From Methanobacteriota archaeon (GTDB lineage Archaea > Thermoplasmatota > Poseidoniia > Poseidoniales > Poseidoniaceae): a DNA stretch of 35,767 bases. The stretch spans positions 124,139 through 159,905 of the forward strand of contig PBKJ01000009.1 of assembly GCA_002722135.1 (NCBI GenBank). Direction: 5' to 3'. Below, piece by piece: positions 19,350 through 29,200 of the stretch. The notes below the pieces were generated by a model. That model was given only the letters and a program-made list of their open reading frames with translations. It did no database searches and had not been told where the DNA came from. Position numbers and translations under genes: made by a program. Within the stretch, counting starts at the first letter, position 1, and each line of letters begins with the position of its first letter.

Positions 19350-22300
19350 TCAAAGGTGAACCAAGTCCTTCTCGGCGAGGTGCCCTCCACCGCCGCGACG
19401 GCGCAGAAGGAGGACCAAGCCAAGCAACACAAACACCGTCAAGGCGATCAAGCCAACTGAAGACGGTCCGTCGTCCTGTGAGGCGCCTTCCATGGTGTCT
19501 GGAATTCCGTCGCCGTCGTCGTCTTGGTCCGCCACCAGCCACGTGGTTTGCCCGGGTGGGCAGTCAACGTCGTCGGGTTGCCCGTCTTCATCGGTGTCCA
19601 CCGTCGCACAAGCGTCCATCGGGAAGGCATCACGGGTGTCGCGAATCCCGTCCCCATCATCATCGAGGTCGTAGACGTCCGGGCCGCACGGGGTGGCCGT
19701 TTGTTCGTCGTACCACGTCAATTCACTGCATGAGGCGGTCCAGTCGCCGTCGGTGTCAAGGGGCGTCACTTCAACATCCAACAGCACCGTGGTGCTCGCA
19801 CCGTAGGCATCGGTGACCACGACCTCAATCAGGTAGAGGTCGGCCGGCAAATCGGTGATGTTCCACGCCAGCGCATCGGTGGAACGCATCATGATCACGC
19901 CCGTGTCGTCGCGCACCGTCCAGTCGTAGGAAAGGTCGGATGCGGCCTCGTGATCGTCTTCGACGCTCAACTGAGCCTCAATGGGTGTGCTTTCCATCAC
20001 CCTCGCGCCGCTGATGGGGCGCTCGAAGCTCACCGAGGGCGCTTGGTTGCCCAACACGCTCAGGGTGACGGGGCCTGCCCCAAGCGTCACCGTGGCCTCG
20101 ACCGGTGGCGAGCCCAGCACGTTCAGGAGAACCGAGGCTTCGTCGGTGGTCAAGGCCTCGCTTGCGTCGACCACGCCCACCAGCAAGGTGAGGTCAACGG
20201 CTGCGCCCTGGCCTTGGACGGCGTGCGCCACATCGTCAGGCAAGGAGGGCGTGGCGGTCCAGGTCCCGACCGAAGGTATGCCATCACGCTCTGCGACCAA
20301 ACGCTGGGTGATCCAGCGCTCCAGAACACCGTCGCCGAGCACGGTCGTTTGACCGAGATCGAAAGAGCCACCCACCGCCTTCACGGTGGTATCGGCGAGT
20401 TGGACGCTGCCCGTGAGCACCGCATCGTGGAGGTCCATAGGATGGCCGTCGGCGGCCACCGCAACGTCCGCCTGAACCGTAGCCCCATGCACACGCAACG
20501 GTGCAGGATCCTCGTTGCTGTCGGCATGGGCGTCGAGCCCGAGGGCATACCCGCTGATGGTCAGCCCATGCACCTCGAGTGGTGTCGAACGGCCGTGATG
20601 GGCGATGAAGGCCGTGCCCGTGCCAGGTCCATCGAACACCAAGTTTTGGAGCAGGCCTGCGGAATCGTCCACGTCAAGGCCTGGAGCGCCGCTGATGTGG
20701 ACGTCCTCGAGGCTGAGCGCGCGGTTGGGTCCACCGGTCAAGGCTGCCGTGCCCTGTCCGGCGACCAAGATCAAATCCACGAGACGAAGGTCTTCGTCGA
20801 TGTCTTCCAGGTGCATGGAGGCACCAGGGCCGTCATGGGCGCCGGCGTCGACGCTTTCGACCGAGCCTCGGACGCCTGAGAGATGCATGCCAGATTCCGA
20901 GCCGGCGCCGACGGTGAGGTTGGTGGCGGTCACGTCAAGGTCGCGCCACCATGCCGCTTCGTCGCCACAGCCGTCGAACAAGAGGCCGTTGACCGTGAGG
21001 TCGATGTTCGGGCCTTGAGCGCGCATGCATGCGCCCCCTGCATCTCGGAGGGTCACGTCAACGAGGTTCAGCGAACCTTGAGCGCTGGGAAGGACCTCGA
21101 TGAGGGCATCTGCACCGGAGGACCGGGCGAGCGTGGTTGAAGTCATCTGCACCTCACCCGGACCGTGGTGTCGGAAGGCGGGGCTTGCTTCGAGCAACCG
21201 AGCACCCCGCAAGGCCACCTCCGTTTCCACATCACCGTCGACAAGAATCCCAGCCCAACGGGCACCTGCTCCGGGGCCTTGCAGCGTGGCGGAGGCAACG
21301 TCAAGGCTGCCCTTGACGTCAATGACCACGCCGTCTGCGATGCGTAGCAACACGCCATCGCGCAGGGTGAGGGTGCCGTCCGAAGCCACCGTCAGGTCAC
21401 CGTCGAGGTGATACGGGCTCCACTGGGCTTCGAGGATCGTCCATCCGGAGAGTGTTCCGCTGTCTAAGCTCGAGGACATGAACCGGTGGTTGAGCGGCCC
21501 GCTGGTGTCCCACGCCACCGAATCACTCCGACCGTTTCGATCCATACGAACCATGACCACGCCGGTTTCCGTCGTGCCCGTTTCGTCCACGAGCAGAGCC
21601 GTCGTGGCCCCTTCAACGCGGCCGCTGGCGTCCGTGATGCTGAGGTCGCCGGCCACGAGGATGCTGACGCCAGCCACGGGTTGACCCACATCGAGCACCT
21701 CCACGGTCATGCGGGATTTGAGCTCCAAGCGGGCCGAGGTCATGGCCGTGACCGAGCCGTTGACCGCACCGTCAAGCAAGGTCACCTCGCAACCGGGCGT
21801 CAGGGTCACAGGCCCGAGCAATTCCACACCGGTGGACGTGGTGCCCGAGGTGCAGGACCACGACATGGGGCCGTCGATGAGCAGGGCTCCGTCCTCACCA
21901 CGGAGGTCGGCCGAACCCAACGCACTGATTTGGTCGGCGATGAGGCGTCCATCGTGGCCCAAGAGCACAGCGCCGGTTTCGATGTCCGCCGAGTACCCGG
22001 CAGCGAGCTCAAGCGTGGTCCCGTCGAGCGTGAGGCTCGCGCCCTGACGCACGGTCAGATCGCCGTCGAGAAGATGCGCTGATCCGTCCGGCCTCGCGCC
22101 CAACACGGCATCCACGCCGCTGGGCAGGACCCAATCGCCGTTGGGGAGCACCGGCACCTGGATGCGTTGACCGCTCTGGCCGCCGTACAGCTCATCGCTT
22201 ACGCCCGCGCCGCCGGCCAACGCCACCACGTCCGAGCCTCCACTGAGCAGGGGAAGCGTGGCTGCGCCGTTGACGTCTGACGTCAGATGGAATCCGTGCA

Positions 22301-24029
22301 CGCTGATGTCGGCCTCGATTGGGTTGCCGTCGAGATCGGTGAAGGTGACCGGCGTTTCGATGAAGCGGTCGTGGGTGGAGGTTTGCACCCGGGTGCTTGG
22401 GCTGCCGCCCCACAGGAAGTCTCCGCCTCCCAAAGCATCCGAGGATCCCGTGCCGCCGCTGGCGTCAAAGGTGCGAACGGTGGCCGTAGAAGCGTCATCG
22501 AGGCTCAGCCCGAGTTGATGCCGATCCGCCAACCAATCCATGGCATGAAGGGACGAACCTTCAGCCTCGACGCCGGTCGTGCTGAGGCGGGTGTCGAGGT
22601 TGTCGACGTTCAGGGTGCTGTGATCCAGCACCACACCGGCGTTGCGGCCGTCGAGGCTGGACAGCATGGTCGAAGCAAGGTGCGTGGTGTCGAGGTGAAC
22701 GCCGGTGGACAGGTTCGTTGCACTCAGCGCGTTTGCATGCATGGTCGCGTAACGGGCCACGAGACCTTGGCTGGAGAGGTCAAAGGCGCTGTATCTGCGC
22801 TCAAGCACCACGTCACCCCAGACGTGATCACCGGCCATGAGGTCGACAGCAGGGCCTTCACCTTGGCCGAGGTCAACATGCATGTCCTGAATCGACGTGT
22901 CCAGGTCGCGGAACAGCACGCCCCCCTCGCCGAGGACGGTCATCGTGTCTGCATCGAAGGTGCCCGTTCCCGTGGCTTCGAGGACGGGGCGTGTCGTGTT
23001 GACGGCATGCAAGAGCACCTCGGTGAAGCCGGTGGTTCCTGATCCAGACACGTGCACAGTGGCGTTGTCCAGAGCAAGGCTTGCCGTGGAAAGATGGCAG
23101 GTGCCGCTGCACGGCAGATCGATGGCCTTCGTTGACGCCCCCCCGTCGCTGATGGACGCCGTGACGTTGCTGAGGCTCAATCCAGCCACGCTCCGCCCCT
23201 GCAGGAGCGTGCCGGTGGTGCCGACGTCGAGCACGTCGACGGTCAAGGAGGTGGCATCGCTGGCGTCCACGGCCAACCCCGAGTCACGCACGGTCACGTC
23301 GTGGGCATCCAAGGTCGCTCCTGCCGAAGCACCGAGAGCAATCTTGTTTGATTCGGCCGTCAATCCGTAGATGGAGGCCGTTCCGCTGACGGCCTTGACG
23401 CCTTGCAGGGCGTCCTCCACCTCGAGGTTCGCGGCGTAGGTGGCCCCCTCAGATTGGAGGCCGATGGACACGTTGTGCAGACGAGCCTGGTTGAGCAGGT
23501 CGAGGGTTCCCTTGTTGCGGACGGCAAACACGTCGGCTTGCTCGACGTGAAGCGTGTCCACCTCGGCCGTGGCCGTTCCGGTGACGTCCAAGCCGATGTA
23601 GCAGTTCTGGAGGGTCAGGTCGTTGGCCTCAAGGGTCCCTTCGAGGTGAAGGCAGGTCTCAGCACGTTCGATGACGGTCCCATTGAGGAAGGCACTCGAA
23701 CTGCTGTCGACGACCAGGCCCGGCCAAAGACCTGATCCATGCGAACCCTGAGAGGTCACTGGAGCGGTGGAGGTCAAACGTGCATCCTCGGCGATCACCG
23801 CGCCACCGTTGACGACGTGGATGGCATAGGTGTCCGCATCCACCACGGTGCCCGCTTCGAGGGTCAGCACGGCAGGGCCCTCGACGGTCAGGTTCCCCGT
23901 AAGGGTCACGTCGCCGCTCCACGTGGTGTTGGTCACGATGGATGCATCCGAAGCACCTGCCGTGGGCAGGGCAGGAGCCCATGCGGCAAGGATGAGGAGC
24001 AACAGCAGAGCGGTGGCTCGACGACGCAT
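19350..24029 (-). CDS. Large beta-helix surface protein with Ca2+-binding repeats and C-terminal TM
   Basis: About 1559 aa from ATG 24029 (MRRRATALLLLLILAAWAPALP), chosen because a TATA box lies 26 bases upstream; the ORF track uses 24053. A signal peptide leads into a very long right-handed parallel beta-helix (pectate-lyase/NosD-like) pattern: repeating short strands of the type LTLEAGTVVDADTYAIHVVNGG, GPAVLTLEAG, LHLEGTLEANDLTLQNCYIGLDV. Near residue 1380 comes an Ig/cadherin-like unit (NQAPSVSFERPISGARV). Then thrombospondin-3-like acidic loops (DLDDDGDGIRDTRDAFPMDAC, DTDEDGQPDDVDC, DQDDDGDGIPD), one TM (VGLIALTVFVLLGLVLLL) and a short basic tail (RRRGGGGHLAEKDLVHL). Probably a sugar-interacting or adhesive envelope protein; no catalytic residues identified. 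It follows tRNA-Pro directly. Confidence 0.82.
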   Translation of the reverse strand: MRRRATALLLLLILAAWAPALPTAGASDASIVTNTTWSGDVTLTGNLTVEGPAVLTLEAGTVVDADTYAIHVVNGGAVIAEDARLTSTAPVTSQGSHGSGLWPGLVVDSSSSAFLNGTVIERAETCLHLEGTLEANDLTLQNCYIGLDVTGTATAEVDTLHVEQADVFAVRNKGTLDLLNQARLHNVSIGLQSEGATYAANLEVEDALQGVKAVSGTASIYGLTAESNKIALGASAGATLDAHDVTVRDSGLAVDASDATSLTVDVLDVGTTGTLLQGRSVAGLSLSNVTASISDGGASTKAIDLPCSGTCHLSTASLALDNATVHVSGSGTTGFTEVLLHAVNTTRPVLEATGTGTFDADTMTVLGEGGVLFRDLDTSIQDMHVDLGQGEGPAVDLMAGDHVWGDVVLERRYSAFDLSSQGLVARYATMHANALSATNLSTGVHLDTTHLASTMLSSLDGRNAGVVLDHSTLNVDNLDTRLSTTGVEAEGSSLHAMDWLADRHQLGLSLDDASTATVRTFDASGGTGSSDALGGGDFLWGGSPSTRVQTSTHDRFIETPVTFTDLDGNPIEADISVHGFHLTSDVNGAATLPLLSGGSDVVALAGGAGVSDELYGGQSGQRIQVPVLPNGDWVLPSGVDAVLGARPDGSAHLLDGDLTVRQGASLTLDGTTLELAAGYSADIETGAVLLGHDGRLIADQISALGSADLRGEDGALLIDGPMSWSCTSGTTSTGVELLGPVTLTPGCEVTLLDGAVNGSVTAMTSARLELKSRMTVEVLDVGQPVAGVSILVAGDLSITDASGRVEGATTALLVDETGTTETGVVMVRMDRNGRSDSVAWDTSGPLNHRFMSSSLDSGTLSGWTILEAQWSPYHLDGDLTVASDGTLTLRDGVLLRIADGVVIDVKGSLDVASATLQGPGAGARWAGILVDGDVETEVALRGARLLEASPAFRHHGPGEVQMTSTTLARSSGADALIEVLPSAQGSLNLVDVTLRDAGGACMRAQGPNIDLTVNGLLFDGCGDEAAWWRDLDVTATNLTVGAGSESGMHLSGVRGSVESVDAGAHDGPGASMHLEDIDEDLRLVDLILVAGQGTAALTGGPNRALSLEDVHISGAPGLDVDDSAGLLQNLVFDGPGTGTAFIAHHGRSTPLEVHGLTISGYALGLDAHADSNEDPAPLRVHGATVQADVAVAADGHPMDLHDAVLTGSVQLADTTVKAVGGSFDLGQTTVLGDGVLERWITQRLVAERDGIPSVGTWTATPSLPDDVAHAVQGQGAAVDLTLLVGVVDASEALTTDEASVLLNVLGSPPVEATVTLGAGPVTLSVLGNQAPSVSFERPISGARVMESTPIEAQLSVEDDHEAASDLSYDWTVRDDTGVIMMRSTDALAWNITDLPADLYLIEVVVTDAYGASTTVLLDVEVTPLDTDGDWTASCSELTWYDEQTATPCGPDVYDLDDDGDGIRDTRDAFPMDACATVDTDEDGQPDDVDCPPGQTTWLVADQDDDGDGIPDTMEGASQDDGPSSVGLIALTVFVLLGLVLLLRRRGGGGHLAEKDLVHL

Positions 24030-24050
24030 GCCTTCTGCTGGTCGCTGACG

Positions 24051-24059
24051 CATATCAAG
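24051..24059 (-). promoter_or_regulatory. TATA box for the beta-helix gene
   Basis: Minus-strand CTTGATATG, centred about 26 bases before the ATG at 24029. The upstream ATG at 24053 is itself inside this box, which argues that 24053 is not used. It sits between tRNA-Pro and the gene, allowing expression independent of the ribosomal operon. Confidence 0.5.
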
Positions 24060-24081
24060 TCAACATGTCGCTGAGCAGGAG

Positions 24082-24156
24082 TGGGCCCGTCCGGATTTGA
24101 ACCGGAGTCTGACGGCCCCCAGCCGCCAAGTATAGGCCAAGCTAACCCACGGGCCC
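24082..24156 (-). tRNA. tRNA-Pro (anticodon GGG)
   Basis: Minus-strand cloverleaf. Acceptor GGGCCCG pairs perfectly with CGGGCCC (7 bp). The D arm contains AGCTTGGCCTA with G18G19. The anticodon stem GGCGG/CCGTC (one G-U) encloses CTGGGGG, so the anticodon is GGG reading CCC/CCU Pro. The T arm TCCGG-TTCAAAT-CCGGA is perfect. Discriminator is A at 24082, and the next bases are CTC, so CCA is not encoded, unlike tRNA-Arg. It begins 12 bases after the rpoN stop, and no TATA box precedes it, so it is probably cut from the ribosomal operon transcript. Confidence 0.93.
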
Positions 24157-24168
24157 CTGTGTTCCTGC

Positions 24169-24375
24169 TCACCGATGTCGTGCAGCACTGTACGTGGCAA
24201 CGTCCTCGAGGAGATCGATGTGACCGATGTACATGCGGCGGCAGCAGTAGCGCTCCAGCCCGACTTCATCGAGCGCTTGCGCGGGCTCCATGCCACCGTC
24301 GACCTTCGCGTTGTATTCTTCCCAGACGTGAGCCACGATGGACCCACAGCTGAAGCAACGAACTGGAATGATCAT
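24169..24375 (-). CDS. rpoN: DNA-directed RNA polymerase subunit N (Rpb10 homologue)
   Basis: 68 aa. RpoN is the small zinc-binding subunit of archaeal RNA polymerase, clamping subunits D and L. The signature is complete: MIIPVRCFSCG (C7, C10) and ERYCCRRM (C44, C45), giving the atypical Cys4 zinc site. The ATG at 24375 has a GAGGTGA Shine-Dalgarno site 6 bases upstream, in the 11-base gap after the uS9 stop. The order eL18-uL13-uS9-rpoN is the standard archaeal cluster. The C-terminus (ATYSAARHR) is slightly longer than in many archaea. Confidence 0.96.
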   Translation of the reverse strand: MIIPVRCFSCGSIVAHVWEEYNAKVDGGMEPAQALDEVGLERYCCRRMYIGHIDLLEDVATYSAARHR

Positions 24376-24386
24376 CTCAACTCACC

Positions 24387-24821
24387 TCAACGGTACGACT
24401 TCTGCTTCTTGCGGCGGGCGCCACGACCGAGTTGGTGCTTGGGCTCCTTTCGGCGTGGATCGTTGACCAGCAACGAGCGGTCGAAACGCAGGAATTCGTC
24501 ACGCAATTCCGTGTCTTGTCCCTCTGCTCCACCGTTGTAGAGCACAAGGCCGCGCGCAATGGCGGTGCGGATGGCGTCGGATTGGCCCATGATGCCACCA
24601 CCGTGGGTGACCACGTTGATGTCCACCTTGCTCAGGCGGTTCATCGCGTCAGCGATGATCAACGGCTCCATGGCCTTGCGGCGGGAGAGCGCGGGCTGCA
24701 GGATCTCAATGGGGGAGCTGTTCACACGAACGCGGCCCTTGCCAGGCTTGACCGTGGCACGGGCGATCGCGGTCTTGCGCTTCCCGGAGGATTCGACGGA
24801 CTTCTTCTTCTTCGCCATCAC
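24387..24821 (-). CDS. rps9: 30S ribosomal protein S9 (uS9)
   Basis: 144 aa. Marks are GKRKTAIARATVKPGKGRVRVN at the start, GGGIMGQSDAIRTAIARGLV, LLVNDPRRKEPKHQLGRGARRKKQKSYR at the end. The conserved C-terminal KR/KSYR tail reaches the ribosomal P site. The ATG overlaps the uL13 stop (ATGA) and is preceded by a strong GGAGGTGA Shine-Dalgarno site. Two adjacent ATGs make the exact first residue ambiguous by one. Confidence 0.97.
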   Translation of the reverse strand: MMAKKKKSVESSGKRKTAIARATVKPGKGRVRVNSSPIEILQPALSRRKAMEPLIIADAMNRLSKVDINVVTHGGGIMGQSDAIRTAIARGLVLYNGGAEGQDTELRDEFLRFDRSLLVNDPRRKEPKHQLGRGARRKKQKSYR

Positions 24822-25303
24822 TGTTCACCTCCCCAGCGGTGCGCGGGGGCACCGAGGCCGGCGCTGATGTCCCCGAGGCTCATGTAGCGGTCGGGGAGCG
24901 GGCGCTCAAACGCGGAGCGGTCGCCGGCGGCGTGGCCGTCGGGCAGGTCGCCGTCCAAGTGGGACGGGCAGCCAATCTCCACACGCAGGTTGCGGAGGGC
25001 ACGGCGGCCGCTGGACTTCTTCTGGTACGGCAGCATGCCGCGCACGGTCCGCTTGAGGATCATGTCGGGCATGCGTGGGAAGTACGGACCCTTGCGGGCG
25101 TGGTTCAGTTCGTACTTGGCGTGGTAGTTCGCCATGATGGAAACTGGACTACCGGTGACGATGGCCTTCTCAGCGTTGACGATGACGACCTTGTCCTCAC
25201 GACCGTCGCGGGACGCCTTCTGAAGCAGGTCAGCCACAGCGCTGGCCAAGCGGCCGAGGATGGCTCCGTCGGCGTCGTAGACGTAGGTGGTGGCCTCAGG
25301 CAA
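24818..25303 (-). CDS. rpl13: 50S ribosomal protein L13 (uL13)
   Basis: 161 aa. Recognised from the opening YDADGAILGRLASAVADLL, VVIVNAEKAIVTG, KGPYFPRMPDMILKRTVRGMLPYQKKSSGRRALRNLRV, the archaeal L13 core. The start codon is TTG at 25303; no ATG or GTG fits the family N-terminus in this frame. It overlaps the eL18 coding region by 8 bases, and a GGGGTGG lies about 7 bases upstream. The C-terminus (about residues 115-161) carries a Gly/Pro/Asp-rich extension. Confidence 0.95.
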   Translation of the reverse strand: MPEATTYVYDADGAILGRLASAVADLLQKASRDGREDKVVIVNAEKAIVTGSPVSIMANYHAKYELNHARKGPYFPRMPDMILKRTVRGMLPYQKKSSGRRALRNLRVEIGCPSHLDGDLPDGHAAGDRSAFERPLPDRYMSLGDISAGLGAPAHRWGGEQ

Positions 25304-25661
25304 GGATAACCACCCCTGATCCCTTTGGGTTCTCGTCCATCAGCTCTCGGAGGCTCATCACGCGGCCTCCGGCGGCTTCGACCTTGGCACGTGCGCCCGC
25401 GCTGACACTGTAGGCGACGATGGTGGGTGCGCCGGCGACGTCGCCAGAGCCGAGCAACTTGCCCGGCACCACGACGGTCGCTCCCTCAGGAGCGTACCGG
25501 CTCACTCGGCTCAGGTTGGGCTGTGCCCAGTTGGAACGGCTCTTGGAGAGCCGCAGAGCCACATCTCGCCAAAGTGCAGCGCCGGTGTCACGTGACTTGG
25601 CCTTGAGCTGGTCGATCAAATCGACCAGGTCGGCGTTTGTCTTGTTCTTCGGCTTGCTCAT
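25296..25661 (-). CDS. rpl18e: 50S ribosomal protein L18e (eL18)
   Basis: 121 aa from the ATG at 25661 (MSKPKNKTNADLVDLI), the usual eL18 start; the ORF track's longer form to 25784 runs into the neighbouring gene. Family marks are KTNADLVDLIDQLK, WRDVALRLSKSRSNWAQPNLSRVSRYA, VVVPGKLLGSGD, VSAGARAKVEAAGGRVMSL. A GAGGGAG Shine-Dalgarno site lies 6-7 bases before the ATG. First gene of the operon here; the usual archaeal upstream partners (S13, S4, S11, RpoD) are not in the window. Confidence 0.96.
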   Translation of the reverse strand: MSKPKNKTNADLVDLIDQLKAKSRDTGAALWRDVALRLSKSRSNWAQPNLSRVSRYAPEGATVVVPGKLLGSGDVAGAPTIVAYSVSAGARAKVEAAGGRVMSLRELMDENPKGSGVVILA

Positions 25662-25706
25662 TTTGACTCCCTCGATGCGTGAAGCAAGGCTGGCGACCGA
25701 CCCTCC

Positions 25707-25716
25707 CATTATGAAG
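25707..25716 (-). promoter_or_regulatory. Probable TATA box of the eL18-uL13-uS9-rpoN operon
   Basis: Minus-strand CTTCATAATG, about 50 bases before the eL18 ATG. With normal spacing the transcript would have a leader of roughly 24 bases containing the GAGGGAG ribosome-binding site, unlike the leaderless genes elsewhere in the window. Confidence 0.4.
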
Positions 25717-25755
25717 GCACCGATGCCCCAAAGGGGGCCACAGAGGCGCAGGACC

Positions 25756-26199
25756 TCACTCGAGGAGGACGTCGCCTTTCGCATCGAGGAGTTCGACGGT
25801 CAGACCCGCCGCACGGCTCTGAACCACGATTTCGTGGTGCAGCGTGTCCGAGAAGTCGTCCAAGGCGCCAAGCGCCGTGATGCCAGCCACGTCGGTCAGC
25901 TGGTCAATGAGGTGGTTGAGCACGCACGAGACGCCGTAGGCTTGCCCTGCACGGAAAGCGTGATCCACGCCCCCAATTTCGGGGTCTTCGGCTTTCATCC
26001 GGAGCATGACCTGCTGCGAGTAGGCCACCAGCGCACCGTAAAGCGCCTCGATGATCTGGGCGGCCTCGATGTCGTCCAGAAGCATCTGGGCGTGCGCCAG
26101 ACCAGCACGTACGGCACGGCCGTAGGTGGCATGGGCTCCAATGAGGTCGGTGGTTTCTTGCTGCATGGCTTGGTCAATCAAGACCTTCCAATCGTCCAT
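25756..26199 (-). CDS. Helical cytoplasmic protein of unknown function
   Basis: 147 aa from the ATG at 26199 (MDDWKVLIDQAM). The ORF-track version to 26421 overlaps the giant gene by over 150 bases and adds a low-quality Arg/Ser-rich N-terminus. The protein looks all-helical through about residue 120 (RAVRAGLAHAQMLLDDIEAAQIIEALYGALVAYSQQVMLRM) and ends in a short beta hairpin (GLTVELLDAKGDVLLE). No TM, signal or metal motif. It sits between the giant surface-protein gene and the ribosomal operon, all on the minus strand. Confidence 0.6.
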   Translation of the reverse strand: MDDWKVLIDQAMQQETTDLIGAHATYGRAVRAGLAHAQMLLDDIEAAQIIEALYGALVAYSQQVMLRMKAEDPEIGGVDHAFRAGQAYGVSCVLNHLIDQLTDVAGITALGALDDFSDTLHHEIVVQSRAAGLTVELLDAKGDVLLE

Positions 26200-26263
26200 G
26201 CTGACGCTCTGGCGCCCAACCCCTTCAACGTTCGGCCGTCCGAGGACGGCGTCGGTTAGGGAA

Positions 26264-29200
26264 TCAGATGCTGAAGCCGCTGTCGTCCTGACCGTCGTCT
26301 TGGCCGGCTTGACGAACCGAACCGTCGGCCGCCACGAACTCGCCAGCCTTCGTCTGCTTGTCGTACAGGTTGACGACTTCCTTGCGGACGCTGGTCTCGA
26401 CCGCTTCCTCGCCCAAGGCACGGGTCAGCGAACCCTGGATGGCGCCCAAGGTGCCGAGTGCGCGATCGCGGTGGCTTGCGTCGATGGTGTGGTCGGAGTA
26501 ACGGGCTTCTTCGAAGATCGTCAAGAAGTCGTCCAACTGGTCGCTTGGGACCATGCTGAACGCCGCGCGAACCGCAGTTTCGAACTCACGCGTGGTCTCG
26601 AAGACCTTCTTCATGAAGCCGTACTTGCGGAAGTGCTTGACGAGGCTCTTGTAGCCTTCAAAGATGGCCGCAATGTACTCGTTCGATGTCTCAAGCTGCC
26701 ACGCCATCGTGGAGATGAGGCCGCGCAACTGGTCGACCTGTCGGCGGGAGCGCGAGCGCTCGTAGATCAGCGCACCTGCGATGAGCAGGGCCACGAGGAT
26801 CACCGAGAGGCTCAACAGCACCGAGGTGGAGAAGAAGCCGTCACTGGCGGTTTCCACGGCTTCGAGGTAGGTCACCTCGTGCGTGATGTTGTCCGTGGAC
26901 TCGGCAAAGTAGACGCCGCCGGCGTAGTAGGCGATGATGCGCCAGTTGCCGTCACATGGTTCGCCGGCACACGTCTTGCCGGTGTAGGCCCACGTGAACT
27001 CAGCACGGCCTTGCTCGTTGGTGATCGAGCGGTTGCGGCCTTCCGTGACCCAGCCGTTCTCTTCGGTGGACCAGTACTGGCGAGCGAAGGTGATCTCCTC
27101 GTTCTCCACGGCGACGTTGATGCGGTCGCGGAGCAGGGCCACCTGTCCGTAGACTTCGTCGCCTTCGTCGACGCCGTTGTCACCCACCTTGCTCCAGGAT
27201 TCCAACACCTGCAGGTCGATGCGCGAGCGCACCAACACGGTCAGGTCCATGGAGGAGCCGTTCAACACGTTGGAGATGTCCTTGTCACAGCCGCCGGGCA
27301 CGTTTCGGTCCGGTTCAAAGGCCACGCGCAAGGTTCGGAACCCTTCGAGCTTGCCGCCCGTGGTTTCCACGCCCTTGAGCGAGGGGTTCTGGTCGGGATC
27401 GCCGCTGAACCATTCGATGGTGCCGTCCAAATCGCTGGTCCTGATGGTGGAGATCGGCCGGACGTTCTCCTCGGGATCGAGGTAGATGTTCAGGCACTTT
27501 CCGCCCACGGTTGCGCCGTTGGCCTGCAAGAGGCGGGCGTCCACGTGGAAGGACTCCTTCAGGTAGAGGACCGGGTAGGTGGAGCCGTTCTGCAGCGTGT
27601 AGGATTCCACGCTTGAGCGGAACGGACCGACTTCGGTGATGGCCAGCGTCGAGTTGCTGAACACGGCAAACTCGGTCTGCACGGTCTTGTTCTCGTAGCG
27701 GTAGGCGTCGTTGTTGTCGAAGGACGAGTAGGTCACCGTCACCTTCGCCTTGCCGGCCAAAACGCCGGTCAGCGGGCAGGTGATGGCGAACTTGCCGTCC
27801 GAGTTGGTCACGTCGTTCAGGCAGGCCACAGGCCCGGACTGCCCGTTGACCATCTCGTAGTTGACACGGACCAAGCGGTTGGTGATGGGCGTGCCCAACT
27901 CGTCTTCGAGGGTCCCGGTCACGACCATTGGCTTGGACACCGTCTCGCCCGTCAGCGGGTCGATCTCGCTGGTGTAGACGATTTGGTCGTCAACGTCGAG
28001 GCTGGTGCGCCCAATCAGCGCAAAGCCGTTCGCGTTGTGGGTCATGACCACGCGGAAGTGATCGTTTCCGGGGACGCTGGTGCAGGTGTCCCACACGCCC
28101 TGGATGCCGAGGGTGGTCACGTCAAGCGGCGCGCAGCCCTCGTTGGGCAGGTTCTCCTCGAAGCGCAGGATGACGTCCACGGGTCCGAATCCGTCCGGCA
28201 GGAAGGATTCGGGGTCCTCACGCAGGAGGGCGGGGTCCAGCGGCGTGATGTCGGCGCGCAGGCAACCGACGCTCTCTTCACGGCTGAGGCCGTCCTTGTC
28301 GACGTCGCGGTCGGCAAAACCGTCTCCGTTGGCGTCATAGAAGCACAGGTGAGAGCCGTCTGGCTGTGGTTCCGGCAGCGAGATCAGACCGGCACTTGGC
28401 GCCAGGGTGGCGATGTGCTGCCGGTGCTGAATGCCTTCGAAGTCGGTGCCTTCGAAGATGACGTCCACAAGGCCACCCGACGGTGGATTCGCGCCGTCCA
28501 AAGCCGCACCGATGGCGTCCCTGTCTCGCGTTTTTCCGTCGTCCTTGACCTGAGCGGTGAAGTCCCATCGATCGCCCGATTGCCGATAAGCGGGGTCGCT
28601 GTCGACCACGGCCATGTAGGTCCTCGAAACAATCCAAACGTCTTGGACGACGGTGCTGCCCTTGAGCAAGGGATCGCCGCCAAAGGCGAAGGTCAGCGTA
28701 AACTGACCAAGCGGATCGTTGGCGCTGACGTTGAAGGGCACGTCGAACAGGCCGTTGGCGTCGGTGAAGTTCACACCTGTTCGGCCGTCGCCGGACCACG
28801 TCCAGTTCACCGGCATATCGGGGACGGGCCTGAGGGCGTTGTCCACGAGCTTGGCCTGGATGGTGGTCGAGGAGTTGCGGTAGAGGCGCGGCACAGAGGT
28901 CGTCAGGAAGTCGGTGGTACCGACGACGGTGACGTTGATGTACGCGCCCGTCTGGGCCAAAGTGGTCGAATTACCGGTGTAGTAGTACGCCGAGTTCGTG
29001 AAGTCCACGCGCATGCCGTAGGTGCCGGAGCTGTACTGACTGAACCACGTCCAGTTGTACGTGTAACGGGCCTCGCCATCGCTGATGGTCGGCCGGCCTG
29101 CGAAGGCCGTCTCCTGAGCGCCGAGGAACTGTCCGTTGTTGTCAATATCGACCTGCAGGGCCACGGGGCCAGCGTCCCATGGGACGTTGGTTCGGTTCGA

